From CAVXSP01 sp963764505 (GTDB lineage Bacteria > Acidobacteriota > Vicinamibacteria > Vicinamibacterales > SCN-69-37): DNA of 64,000 bases. Of the stretch, positions 49,399-57,494 are shown in pieces. The notes beneath the pieces are model-generated. The model was given only the letters and a program-made list of their open reading frames with translations, was not told where the DNA came from and did no database searches. The stretch lies in assembly GCA_963764505.1 (NCBI GenBank), contig CAVXSP010000001.1, forward strand, positions 3,100,001 through 3,164,000. The letters run 5' to 3'. The first letter of the stretch is position 1. Each line of letters opens with the position of its first letter. The position numbers were made by a program, and so were the translations under genes.

Positions 49399-51624
49399 AT
49401 GCGCCTTCGGGCAGCCGTGTTCTCGATCACGTTGTCGGGGCTGATGTTCGAGATCGGGCTGACCCGAATCTATTCGGCCACGATCTGGTATCACTTCACG
49501 TTCGTGGCCGTGTCGGTCGCGCTGCTCGGCTGGGGTCTTGGCGGCGTGGCCGTTCATCTCGCGAAGCGCCGCTGGCCTCCGACCGTCGAGAAAGCCGGCA
49601 TGCTGGCGGCGGCATACGGCGCGGCCATTCTCGCCTGCCTCGGCGTCATCGCGCGCCTGCCCGGAACCCCCGGATGGCTGCCGGCGTATTTCGTCGCGCC
49701 GCTGGCACCGTTCCTCCTGGCGGGAATGGCGCTGGCCATGATCTTCGATCGGCACCGGCGGCAAATCGCCTCGCTCTACTTCGCCGACCTGCTGGGCGCC
49801 TCTCTCGGCGCGGTCGCCGTCTCCGCGCTGCTGCAGGCCGTCGGCGGCGAGGGCTCGGTGCTCGCCGCGGCACTCCCGCCGTTCGTCGCCTCCGCCTGTC
49901 TCGTCCCGCGCGGGCGCCTGGCGAGCCTCGCAGGCGCCGGCCTGGTCGTCGGTGCGGCTCTCCTCAACGTGCGCACGGGCGTTTTCGACGTCGTCCCCGG
50001 GACGTCGAAGGCGATGAGACGGCAGATGGACGCGCGGCCGTCGACGCACGTCGCGCAGACCGGCTGGAACGCCTACTCCCGGATCGACGCGGTCGAAGGG
50101 TTTCCGCTGCCGACCCTGGCGCGCCTCTACATCGACTCCGACGCCTGGACGAACGTCCTCGAGTGGAACGGCGACCTCGCGAGCGTCCAGCAGATGCGCG
50201 GATGGTTCAGGGCGCTGCCCTTCCGGTTCGTGCCGCGAGGCGACACCCTCATCATCGGGCCGGGCGGCGGCGCAGACGTCCTGGCGGCGCTGGCGGCTGG
50301 CAGCCGCCGCGTGACCGCCGTCGAGCTCAACCCGCTGATGATCCGGTTCGTGCGGCACTACGGTCAGCGGGCGGGCCGAATCTACGACCGCCCCGACGTC
50401 GACGTCGTCCAGAGCGAAGGGCGCACGTTCATCAGCCGGACCGACCGGCGGTTCGACATCGTCCTGCTCGGCTTCGTCGATTCGTTCGCGTCGGTGGCCT
50501 CCGGCGGCCTGTCTCTGTCCGAGAACTATCTCTACACGACTGAGGCCTTTCGCGCCTACTACAGTCACCTCACCGATGACGGCCTGCTCGCCATCCTGCG
50601 ATGGAATCTCGACATTCCTCGTCTGGTCGCGAATGCCGTCGCGCTGCTCGGGCCCCGCGAGGCCGCGGCGCGGCTCGTCGTCCTGCTCGAGGACCGCGAC
50701 GAGCGGACCGACGACCCGCCGCAGATGCTGTTCATGCTCCGGCGCCGGCCGTTCAGCCCGTCCGAAACGGAGGAGATCGCGTCCCGCTGGCGGCTGGCGC
50801 GTCCCGTTCTCGTGCCGGGCCGCGTCGCGGCAGCGCCGTATCGCGACCTGCTGGCGGGTCGCACGACGCTGCTCGAGTACGAGGCCGCGGCGCCGCAGCG
50901 CGTCGGCCCGGTGTTCGACGACAGTCCGTTCTACTTCGCGACGTCCCGGCCATGGGGCGTGAACGGCGCGATCGCCCGAACGTTGTTCCTGGTTCTCGTC
51001 GCGCCAGCATCCGTGCTGCTCGTCATGTTCGCGACGCTCGGTCGACCGGGCCAGCCGGCGGCCGATGGCGCGTACGGAGCGTCCATCGTCTACTTCGCCT
51101 GCCTGGGCTTCGGATTCATCACCGTCGAGCTGGCGCTGCTGCAGTCGCTCACGTTGCTGCTCGGGCACCCGAGCTTCACGCTGTCGGTGCTGCTGTTCAC
51201 GCTCCTGGCGGCCGGCGGAGTCGGCAGCGCCCTCAGCCCGCGCTTCCGCGCGCAATCCGCCTGCCTGGTCGTCGCCTGCCTCGCTGCGGCCAGCGCCCTG
51301 GCGCTGCCGCTCCTCGTCCCGATCCTGCTGCCCCTCTCTCTCTGGGTGCGGATCGCGGTCGCGATTGCGCTGCTCGCGCCGCTCGGTATGGCGATGGGAA
51401 TGCCGTTTCCGCTCGGCCTGCGCGAGACCGGCGAGGGCTCGCTGCCGGCGCCGCCGTTCTACTGGGGGCTGAACGGGATCATGTCCGTGATCGGCTCGGT
51501 CCTCACGGTGCTGCTCGCCGTTTCATTCGGGTTCCGAACCGCGATGCTGGTGGGAAGCGGGACCTATCTCGTGGCCGCGCAGGCCGCGCGCACGCTGACC
51601 GCACGTCGGACGGCTCGAGCGTAG
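49399..51624 (+). CDS. Membrane-embedded spermidine-synthase-like protein
   Basis: A 741-residue protein with an N-terminal block of helices (residues about 5-195, starting VFSITLSGLMFEIGLTRIYS), a central Rossmann methyltransferase/aminopropyltransferase domain (about 240-500: LIIGPGGGADVLAALAAGSR, VTAVELNPLMIRF, FDIVLLGFVDSF), and a second helical block (about 530-735). This fused MFS-like/spermidine-synthase architecture is common in Acidobacteria and Planctomycetes, with unknown substrate. The coding end lies inside a 45-bp palindrome. Confidence 0.85.
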   Translation: MRLRAAVFSITLSGLMFEIGLTRIYSATIWYHFTFVAVSVALLGWGLGGVAVHLAKRRWPPTVEKAGMLAAAYGAAILACLGVIARLPGTPGWLPAYFVAPLAPFLLAGMALAMIFDRHRRQIASLYFADLLGASLGAVAVSALLQAVGGEGSVLAAALPPFVASACLVPRGRLASLAGAGLVVGAALLNVRTGVFDVVPGTSKAMRRQMDARPSTHVAQTGWNAYSRIDAVEGFPLPTLARLYIDSDAWTNVLEWNGDLASVQQMRGWFRALPFRFVPRGDTLIIGPGGGADVLAALAAGSRRVTAVELNPLMIRFVRHYGQRAGRIYDRPDVDVVQSEGRTFISRTDRRFDIVLLGFVDSFASVASGGLSLSENYLYTTEAFRAYYSHLTDDGLLAILRWNLDIPRLVANAVALLGPREAAARLVVLLEDRDERTDDPPQMLFMLRRRPFSPSETEEIASRWRLARPVLVPGRVAAAPYRDLLAGRTTLLEYEAAAPQRVGPVFDDSPFYFATSRPWGVNGAIARTLFLVLVAPASVLLVMFATLGRPGQPAADGAYGASIVYFACLGFGFITVELALLQSLTLLLGHPSFTLSVLLFTLLAAGGVGSALSPRFRAQSACLVVACLAAASALALPLLVPILLPLSLWVRIAVAIALLAPLGMAMGMPFPLGLRETGEGSLPAPPFYWGLNGIMSVIGSVLTVLLAVSFGFRTAMLVGSGTYLVAAQAARTLTARRTARA

Positions 51625-51652
51625 CGGCGGCGCCGCTACGCTCGAGCCGTCC
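51608..51652. repeat. 45-bp near-perfect palindrome at a convergent gene junction
   Basis: Positions 51608-51629 are the exact reverse complement of 51631-51652, with a single central G at 51630. The left arm encodes the last codons and stop of the spermidine-synthase-like gene; the right arm lies just before the stop of the convergent PEGA gene (51656). No T-tract follows on either strand. It would form a very stable hairpin in both transcripts, so bidirectional termination or 3'-end protection is the simplest reading. Confidence 0.85.
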
Positions 51653-51655
51653 TCG

Positions 51656-52498
51656 TCAGCGCGCGAGAGTACCCTGATAGGGAATCACCTGCCCGGGCAC
51701 CACCGTGATGTCGAACGACAACGGCGCGAAGCCCGGCGAATCGACATCGATGTGGTGCGGTCCTGCCGGCAGCGTCAGCGGCGGCTGCAGGGGCGAGAAG
51801 TCGTTGACGACGCCCACATACTCGCCGTCGACGTAGATCGCCGCGTCGTACGGCTGAATGTCGAGGCTCAGTCCACCGTAGGAGATGCCGGAGCGGTAGG
51901 CCGGATAGACACCCGGCGCGTACGGGTCGTACCAGGACGGAAACGCCACGGGATAGCCCACGTAGAGGCCGAAGCTCAGCCGGAGCCTGGGGCGGAACGC
52001 GTAGTACGGCGAAGATGCCCGGTAGAGCGGCCGGCCCGCATACCGGTACGGCGCGACGTAGCGCGGCGTCGAATAGCGCGGCGCGCCGTAGCGGGGCGCG
52101 ACGTAGCGAGGAGCACTGTAGCCGCGGTTGTCGTAACGCGGGATCCTGGTCGAGTAGCGAGGAAGCGTCGAGTAGCGCGGAACCGCCCCGCCCCTCGGCG
52201 AAATGCCGGACGAGTACCGCCGATCGGGTTGGACACGCTGGGGCGCGCTCCGCTGTGGCGCGTTGCGCTCCGGGGCGGTCCGCTGCGGGGCGACCCGCGG
52301 CTGCACGCGCGGGGCCTGACTCGGCGCCGATCGCGTCTGCGCGCGAGGCATGGCCCGCCCGGACTGGCCCGAGGCTGCCGGTCGCTCGCGCGAGCCTCGC
52401 CCCTGGCCGCGACCCTGAGCGGACGCACTGCCGGCAAACAGGAGCGCCACGGCAAGCGCCGTAATGGGAACGATGAAGGTGTTGCGATTGAGCGTCAC
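51656..52498 (-). CDS. PEGA-domain exported protein with Arg-Tyr-rich repeats
   Basis: A 280-residue exported protein. GTG 52498 has GGAGG six bases upstream and gives signal FIVPITALAVALLFAGSASAQ; other starts lack a site. Residues 30-110 are Arg/Pro/Gln-rich (PQRTAPERNAPQRSAPQR), followed by PRY-type repeats (RYSTLPRYSTRIPRYDNRGY, RYVAPRYGAPRYSTPRYV). The C-terminal 70 residues form a PEGA beta-sandwich (AAIYVDGEYVGVVNDF, LPAGPHHIDVDSPGFAPL), a fold linked to surface-layer or peptidoglycan-associated proteins. Role unknown. Confidence 0.82.
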   Translation of the reverse strand: MTLNRNTFIVPITALAVALLFAGSASAQGRGQGRGSRERPAASGQSGRAMPRAQTRSAPSQAPRVQPRVAPQRTAPERNAPQRSAPQRVQPDRRYSSGISPRGGAVPRYSTLPRYSTRIPRYDNRGYSAPRYVAPRYGAPRYSTPRYVAPYRYAGRPLYRASSPYYAFRPRLRLSFGLYVGYPVAFPSWYDPYAPGVYPAYRSGISYGGLSLDIQPYDAAIYVDGEYVGVVNDFSPLQPPLTLPAGPHHIDVDSPGFAPLSFDITVVPGQVIPYQGTLAR

Positions 52499-52851
52499 GT
52501 CGGCCTCCGATCGTCCTAAGGGCAAGAGTCCTGCCAAGTGCGATGACCCCGATTGCGCCCCCTGCCTTCGCGGGCGCCCGCCGATCGTCCACTCGCGCGC
52601 AACAGAACGTGCTCACCGTTTGAGACAGGGCCCGTTCCGACGGCCACCTCCATTGTCTCACCTTCCGCACCTCACGACTGTGTTCGAACGGCGAACACCG
52701 CCGGCGGACACCCAAAGGGCATCCCGTCCGGCAGATGTCTTGCACACTTCACCACCAACGAGCTGCACGAGTTGCAGCAGTGATTGGTTCGATTACACGC
52801 GCTGCCCGGGGGTGCCACCGCGTCGCCGGGCAGCGGCGACGGAGGGACGCC
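52499..52851. other. Divergent intergenic region, no gene
   Basis: The 353 bases between the PEGA gene (minus) and the LecA-like gene (plus) show no supported coding frame. They hold the GGAGG site of the PEGA gene at the left, an inverted repeat CTGCA/TGCAG near 52763-52777, and a ten-pair stem-loop close to the LecA-like start. Promoters for both genes must lie here, but I could not identify clear -35/-10 pairs. Confidence 0.6.
52800..52835 (+). promoter_or_regulatory. Stem-loop in the 5' untranslated region of the LecA-like gene
   Basis: CGCTGCCCGG (52800-52809) pairs perfectly with CCGGGCAGCG (52826-52835) around a 16-base loop. The stem ends six bases before the GGAGGG ribosome-binding site (52841-52846) and 17 bases before the ATG, so it would sit at the end of the leader without masking the site. 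It may stabilise the message or bind a protein; no T-tract follows. Confidence 0.5.
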
Positions 52852-53772
52852 ATGATACGCCGTAGTCTTCTGGTCACTCTTGCGCTTGCCCTCGGCGCGT
52901 GGTCGGTGCACGCGGCCGAGTACGCGACACTCATTCTCGACGACGGCGAGCGGGTGAGCGGGACGCTCGCGTCACCGAGCAACAGCCACGACTCGCTCGT
53001 CGGCGGACGCTTCAATCTGGCGATGGGCGCTGGCGAGCCAGAGCAGTTCCCGTACAGCCAGGTGGCGGTCATCGATTTCGCCGGCGGATGGCCCGACAAC
53101 GGCGAGCTCGCTGCGCTTCCGACCGGCCAGCACATGCTGGCGATGCGGAACGGCGGCACGCGCGTCGGCCACTTCATCAACGTCGTGAACGGCGATACTG
53201 TCCGCTGGCAGGAGACCGGAGGAGCCGTGCAGGACATTCCGGTCGGCCAGGTCGCCCGTATCTATCTCGATCCGCAGAGCGCGGTCAGGATCTTCGGGAA
53301 CAGCGGCTACGACGCCAGTTACCCGAGTTATCAGGGTTACGGCGCCGTTCCGCGGTCGTCGAGCAGCTACCCTCAGCAGCGCTACGGCGGCCAGGGCTAC
53401 GGGTACGGTAACCAGGTGGTGGTGAACGATCTGCCCGTCCCGGGCAACGTGCCCTGGACCGACAGCGGACTGAACGTCACCCGTGGCGACACGCTGCAGT
53501 TCAATCCGCAGGGCGACGTGCAGTTCATCCGCGGCGCCAACAACACGGCGACCGCGTCGGGACGAAGCGACGTCAGGAGCGACCAATATCCAGTGCGCTG
53601 GCTCGGCGTCGGAGCGCTGGTCGGCAAGGTGGGCGTGAACGGCACGCCGTTCGGCATCGGGGCCACCAACGGCGTGATCACGATGCCGGCGAGCGGCCGC
53701 TTGTTCCTGGGCATCAACGATGACAACTTCAACGACAATGCGGGCGCCTACCGCGTGACGGTCATGCGCTGA
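52852..53772 (+). CDS. Exported protein with LecA (PA-IL)-like lectin domain
   Basis: A 306-residue secreted protein. Signal RRSLLVTLALALGAWSVHA is followed by a beta-rich N-terminal domain (YATLILDDGERVSGTLAS), a Tyr/Gly/Ser-rich linker (about residues 150-185, YQGYGAVPRSSSSYPQQRYG), and a C-terminal PA-IL/LecA-like domain: PGNVPWTDSGLNVTRGDTLQ, LGVGALVGKVGVNG, and ASGRLFLGINDDNFNDNAGA whose Asp/Asn positions match the calcium/galactose site of LecA. Sugar binding is inferred. GGAGGG precedes the ATG. Confidence 0.78.
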   Translation: MIRRSLLVTLALALGAWSVHAAEYATLILDDGERVSGTLASPSNSHDSLVGGRFNLAMGAGEPEQFPYSQVAVIDFAGGWPDNGELAALPTGQHMLAMRNGGTRVGHFINVVNGDTVRWQETGGAVQDIPVGQVARIYLDPQSAVRIFGNSGYDASYPSYQGYGAVPRSSSSYPQQRYGGQGYGYGNQVVVNDLPVPGNVPWTDSGLNVTRGDTLQFNPQGDVQFIRGANNTATASGRSDVRSDQYPVRWLGVGALVGKVGVNGTPFGIGATNGVITMPASGRLFLGINDDNFNDNAGAYRVTVMR

Positions 53773-53864
53773 CGCGCCTGGGCTGCAGGAGGTGCGCGGC
53801 GCGGCCGTCCTGCAGCCCGCGCGGGCTCTAACGCGCGCTTTGCACCAGCCGATACAGCTCGTAC

Positions 53865-54542
53865 GTGGCTTGGTTCCTGGGCGCTCGCCCCGCATCGGCA
53901 ACAGTGCGCGTGTGCGCCTTCCTTCTGGTGCTCACGTCCTTCGTGCCGGCTGCGCGAGTCCATGCTCAGTCGAACACGGCCGCTTCGTCCTCCGCGCATT
54001 GGGGGCCGATCGGGTCCTTCGCCCCCTGGTTTGCGGACGACCGTTTCAAGGTGTTCTACGACGCGCGGGCGCTGGAGCTCTCGGGGCAGGAATTCCGCGT
54101 CGGCGTGGCACGTGGCGGGACGCGCCGCGGCGAATTCGCATTCCTGTATGTCAGAAAGCGGATCGAGGAGGGCGGCACCCTGGTGGATCTCGACCACCAG
54201 TCGTTCGTGACCGGACCCGAAGTCTACGTGACCGGTCTGATGGCCGAGCAGTTCGTTCCTCTCTCCACGATCGCCCGCCGCGCTCAAATCGGCGTCGTGA
54301 TGGCCGCGGGCGCCGGCCAGGCGACGGGCACCTTCCTCCGCCTCCCGCAGGGCACGATGGCCGATGCGCGCGAGGTGCTACGGGTGTTCGCGAGGCCGCG
54401 GCAATTCCAGCCGCTGGCGCGGGCCGAGCTGGCCGTCGCCGTCGCCGCCGCCCGCGGAATGAAGCTCCGGCTCAGCAGCGGCTTCGACTGGCCCGGCCTC
54501 ACCCGCCTCAGCGTATCCGCGATGTACTTCTTCGGGGAATAG
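53865..54542 (+). CDS. Exported hypothetical protein
   Basis: A 225-residue exported protein that I do not recognise. A hydrophobic signal (VRVCAFLLVLTSFVPAARVHA) is followed by a beta-rich region (FKVFYDARALELSGQEFRVG, GEFAFLYVRKRIEEGGTLVD) and ends KLRLSSGFDWPGLTRLSVSA then MYFFGE, an aromatic C-terminus that could close a small barrel. The start is GTG at 53865 or 53904; neither has a clear ribosome-binding site. Converges on lpdA across 14 bases. Confidence 0.6.
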   Translation: MAWFLGARPASATVRVCAFLLVLTSFVPAARVHAQSNTAASSSAHWGPIGSFAPWFADDRFKVFYDARALELSGQEFRVGVARGGTRRGEFAFLYVRKRIEEGGTLVDLDHQSFVTGPEVYVTGLMAEQFVPLSTIARRAQIGVVMAAGAGQATGTFLRLPQGTMADAREVLRVFARPRQFQPLARAELAVAVAAARGMKLRLSSGFDWPGLTRLSVSAMYFFGE

Positions 54543-54556
54543 CGGCCGCGAGCCGG

Positions 54557-55981
54557 TTACTTGCGCTTCGGCTTGTAGACGTGCGTCGACTGCCCGAAGA
54601 ACACCTCGGCAGCCTCCATGAGCGTCTCGGAGAGCGTCGGGTGCGGATGGATGGTCAGCCGCAGATCCGTCGCGAGCGCCCCCATTTCGACGGCGAGCAC
54701 GCCTTCGGCAATCAGCTCTCCGGCGCCCGCCCCCACGATCCCGACGCCGAGGATGCGCTCGGTTCCCCGCTCGATGACGAGCTTCGTCACGCCGTCCGTG
54801 CGGTCGATGGCGACCGCGCGCCCGAGCGCCGCCCAGGGGAACCTCGCAATCTCCACGTCGCGGCCCTGCTTCTTGGCCTCGGTCTCCGTCAGCCCGCACC
54901 AGGCGACTTCCGGGTCGGTGAAGACGACGGCCGGAATGGCCTGGGGCTCGAACGCGACGTTGTGCCCCGCAATCGCTTCGACCGCGACGCGCGCCTCGTG
55001 CGAAGCCTTGTGCGCGAGCATCGGCTCGCCGACGACGTCCCCGATCGCGAAGACGTTGGGCTCGTCCGTGCGCCGCGACGCGTCGACCGCGATGAACCCG
55101 CGGTCCGAAACCTTGACCCGCGTGCGGTCCAGGCCGGGAACGGCCGAATTCGGCTTACGTCCCACCGACACGAGGACGCGGTCGAACGTCTGCTCCCGAT
55201 CGGCCTCGGCGAGTCCTTCCCCCTCGATCCGCACGCGAATGCCGGCTTTGGTCTCTTTCATCTCCACGACGCGGGCGTTCACGAGCACCTTGCGGACGGC
55301 CTGCTCCATCCGGCGGCTCAGGAACGTGACCAGATCGCGATCGGCGCCCGGCAGCAGCCCCGGCGTCATCTCGACGACCGTCACGACAGTACCGAGCGCC
55401 GCGTACACCGTGCCGAGCTCGAGCCCGATGTAGCCGCCTCCCACGACCAGCAGCGACTTCGGGAGCTCTGGCAAATCGAGCGCGGCCGTCGAGTCCATCA
55501 GGCGCACGCTGTCGATCGACAGGCCTGGAACGGCGGCAGGACGGGACCCGGTCGCGAGGATCGCGTGCTCGAACGTCAGCGTCTGGGGATCGCCGCCGGA
55601 GACCGGCTGGATCGACAGCGTCCGGTTGTCCACGAACGAAGCGTGCCCCTGGATGTAGGTGACCTTGCGCTGTTTCGCGAGCTGGCCGAGGCCGCCCGTG
55701 AGCTTCTGCACGACCCCATCCTTGAAGCTGCGCAGTTTGTCGAGATCGATCCTGGGCTCCGGATACTGGATACCCCATGCGGCGGCGTGCCGCGCCTCGT
55801 TGATGAGCTTGGCGACGTGCAGCAGCGCCTTCGAAGGGATGCAGCCGCGGTACAGACACACGCCGCCCGGATTCGTCTCCGGGTCGACGAGCGTCACCTG
55901 CATGCCGATGTCCGAAGCGGCGAACGCGGCGGCATAGCCCCCCGGACCCGCACCGATGACCACTACCTGAGTTGAAGACAT
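54557..55981 (-). CDS. lpdA: Dihydrolipoyl dehydrogenase (E3)
   Basis: Flavoprotein that reoxidises dihydrolipoamide of the pyruvate dehydrogenase complex with NAD+. The 474-residue protein has FAD motif VVVIGAGPGGYAAAFAASD, redox disulfide GGVCLYRGCIPSKALLH, NAD motif LLVVGGGYIGLELGTVYAAL, FAD motif II VFAIGDVVGEPMLAHKA, and the catalytic His-Glu pair in LTIHPHPTLSETLMEAA. No lipoyl domain is fused at its N-terminus. It lies downstream of aceE and aceF on the same strand with a 62-base gap. Confidence 0.95.
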   Translation of the reverse strand: MSSTQVVVIGAGPGGYAAAFAASDIGMQVTLVDPETNPGGVCLYRGCIPSKALLHVAKLINEARHAAAWGIQYPEPRIDLDKLRSFKDGVVQKLTGGLGQLAKQRKVTYIQGHASFVDNRTLSIQPVSGGDPQTLTFEHAILATGSRPAAVPGLSIDSVRLMDSTAALDLPELPKSLLVVGGGYIGLELGTVYAALGTVVTVVEMTPGLLPGADRDLVTFLSRRMEQAVRKVLVNARVVEMKETKAGIRVRIEGEGLAEADREQTFDRVLVSVGRKPNSAVPGLDRTRVKVSDRGFIAVDASRRTDEPNVFAIGDVVGEPMLAHKASHEARVAVEAIAGHNVAFEPQAIPAVVFTDPEVAWCGLTETEAKKQGRDVEIARFPWAALGRAVAIDRTDGVTKLVIERGTERILGVGIVGAGAGELIAEGVLAVEMGALATDLRLTIHPHPTLSETLMEAAEVFFGQSTHVYKPKRK

Positions 55982-56043
55982 AGACGTTGGCGGCCGATAC
56001 GGACGCCTGAACGCCGAAATGTGGCGTCCGGCCCCGGAGGCGA

Positions 56044-57477
56044 TCAAAGCACTATCGTGAGCGGCTGCTCCAGCGCATCGACGATGAATCTCAGGAACCG
56101 CGCCGCATCCGCGCCGTCGATCACCCGGTGATCGTACGAGAGCGAGAGGGGCAGCATCTCCCGCGGCACGAACTGGCCGTCGACCCACACCGGCTCTCGC
56201 GCGCCGCGCGAGACGCCGAGAATGGCCACCTCGGGCTGGTTGACGATCGGCGTGAAGGCCGTCCCGCCGATCCCGCCCAGGTTGGAAATCGAGAAGACGC
56301 CGCCAGCCATCTCGTCGAGCGCGAGCTTCTTTTCGCGCGCCTTCTGCGAGAGCGTCGCCAGGTCGACGGCAATCTGGGTGATCGTCTTCTTGTCCGCGTC
56401 ACGAACCACCGGCACGAGCAGTCCGTTCGGTGTGTCGACCGCCACGCCGATGTGACAATACTTCTTGTACACGATCGCGTCGTTCGCGATGTCCGGCGAC
56501 GAGGCGAACTGCGGAAATCGCTGAAGCGCCAGGGCGGCGATCTTGATCAGAAGCGCGGTGATCGTGAGCTTGCCGCCCGCGCGCTCCACGCGGGTGCCGT
56601 GCGCGGACCTGAAGGCGTCGAAGGCCGTGACATCCGCCTTGTCGTGCTGCGTGACATGAGGCGCCTGCCATGCGACCGCCAGCCGTTCCGCCGTCTTCCG
56701 GCGGATGTTCGACATCGGCCGAATCTCGATCTCGCCCCATTTGGAGAAGTCCGGGAGCGGCGTCCCCGCGGCAGCGCCCGTCGCGCGGCCGCCCGGACCG
56801 CCGACGATGGTCCGGACATGCTGCTTCACATCGTCGGGGCCGATCCGTCCGCCCGGTCCGCTGCCGGGCACCCGACCGATATCGACGCCGAGCTCCCGGG
56901 CGAAGCGGCGAACCGACGGCGCGGCGGGCACCGGAGGCGCCAGCTCCAGGCCATGGCTCTGGCGTCCTGCGGGCGCCGGCGGCTCTTGACCCCCTGAGGC
57001 GCCCTCGGTGGTCCGAACCGGCTGCGGCGCCCGGCCTGCGCTGATGTCGACGACCTCGGCCGGTTTGGGCTGCGGCCGGGGGTCGGCCGGCGGCGCCGAC
57101 GGCCGGCCCTCGGCGTCGGGCGTGTCCGCGGCGGTCGCCATCTTCTGCTTCCGATCGCTGTCTGCCTGTCCTTGCGGCGATCGGGGCGCCGCGGCGGGCG
57201 TGGCGACCGCCGTCGGCGCACTCGGCTGGGAGGCGCCCCCCTGCGAGTCGACCACCAGCACGACCTGTCCGACCGTGACCTTGTCTCCAGCCTTGACGCG
57301 GACGTCGGAAACCCGCCCGGCGACCGTGGAGGGGACCTCAATCGTCGCCTTGTCGGTCTCGAGCTCGAGCACCGGCTGATCCACCCCGATCGTGTCACCG
57401 GCCGAGACGAGGACGCGGACGACGTCGCCTTTTTCGACGTTTTCGCCCAGTTCGGGAAGCTTGAATTCGCTGGCCAT
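56044..57477 (-). CDS. aceF: Dihydrolipoyl acetyltransferase (E2 of pyruvate dehydrogenase)
   Basis: Core subunit of the pyruvate dehydrogenase complex. The 477-residue protein has a single lipoyl domain with lipoyl-lysine in ELETDKATIEVPS (Lys43), a long Pro/Ala/Gln linker (residues about 85-165), the E1/E3-binding domain (SVRRFARELGVDIGRVPGSG), and the catalytic domain ending with SYDHRVIDGADAARFL (HxxxDG). E. coli AceF carries three lipoyl domains; one is normal for many bacteria. Gap to aceE is 17 bases. LipA encoded at 30.8 kb would lipoylate it. Confidence 0.94.
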   Translation of the reverse strand: MASEFKLPELGENVEKGDVVRVLVSAGDTIGVDQPVLELETDKATIEVPSTVAGRVSDVRVKAGDKVTVGQVVLVVDSQGGASQPSAPTAVATPAAAPRSPQGQADSDRKQKMATAADTPDAEGRPSAPPADPRPQPKPAEVVDISAGRAPQPVRTTEGASGGQEPPAPAGRQSHGLELAPPVPAAPSVRRFARELGVDIGRVPGSGPGGRIGPDDVKQHVRTIVGGPGGRATGAAAGTPLPDFSKWGEIEIRPMSNIRRKTAERLAVAWQAPHVTQHDKADVTAFDAFRSAHGTRVERAGGKLTITALLIKIAALALQRFPQFASSPDIANDAIVYKKYCHIGVAVDTPNGLLVPVVRDADKKTITQIAVDLATLSQKAREKKLALDEMAGGVFSISNLGGIGGTAFTPIVNQPEVAILGVSRGAREPVWVDGQFVPREMLPLSLSYDHRVIDGADAARFLRFIVDALEQPLTIVL

Positions 57478-57494
57478 TGATGTGCGCTGCGCCT

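Noticed and set aside
52763..52777. Inverted repeat CTGCA/TGCAG as a regulator operator
   Set aside because: Five-base arms in this G+C-rich intergenic DNA are not beyond chance and no regulator gene lies nearby.
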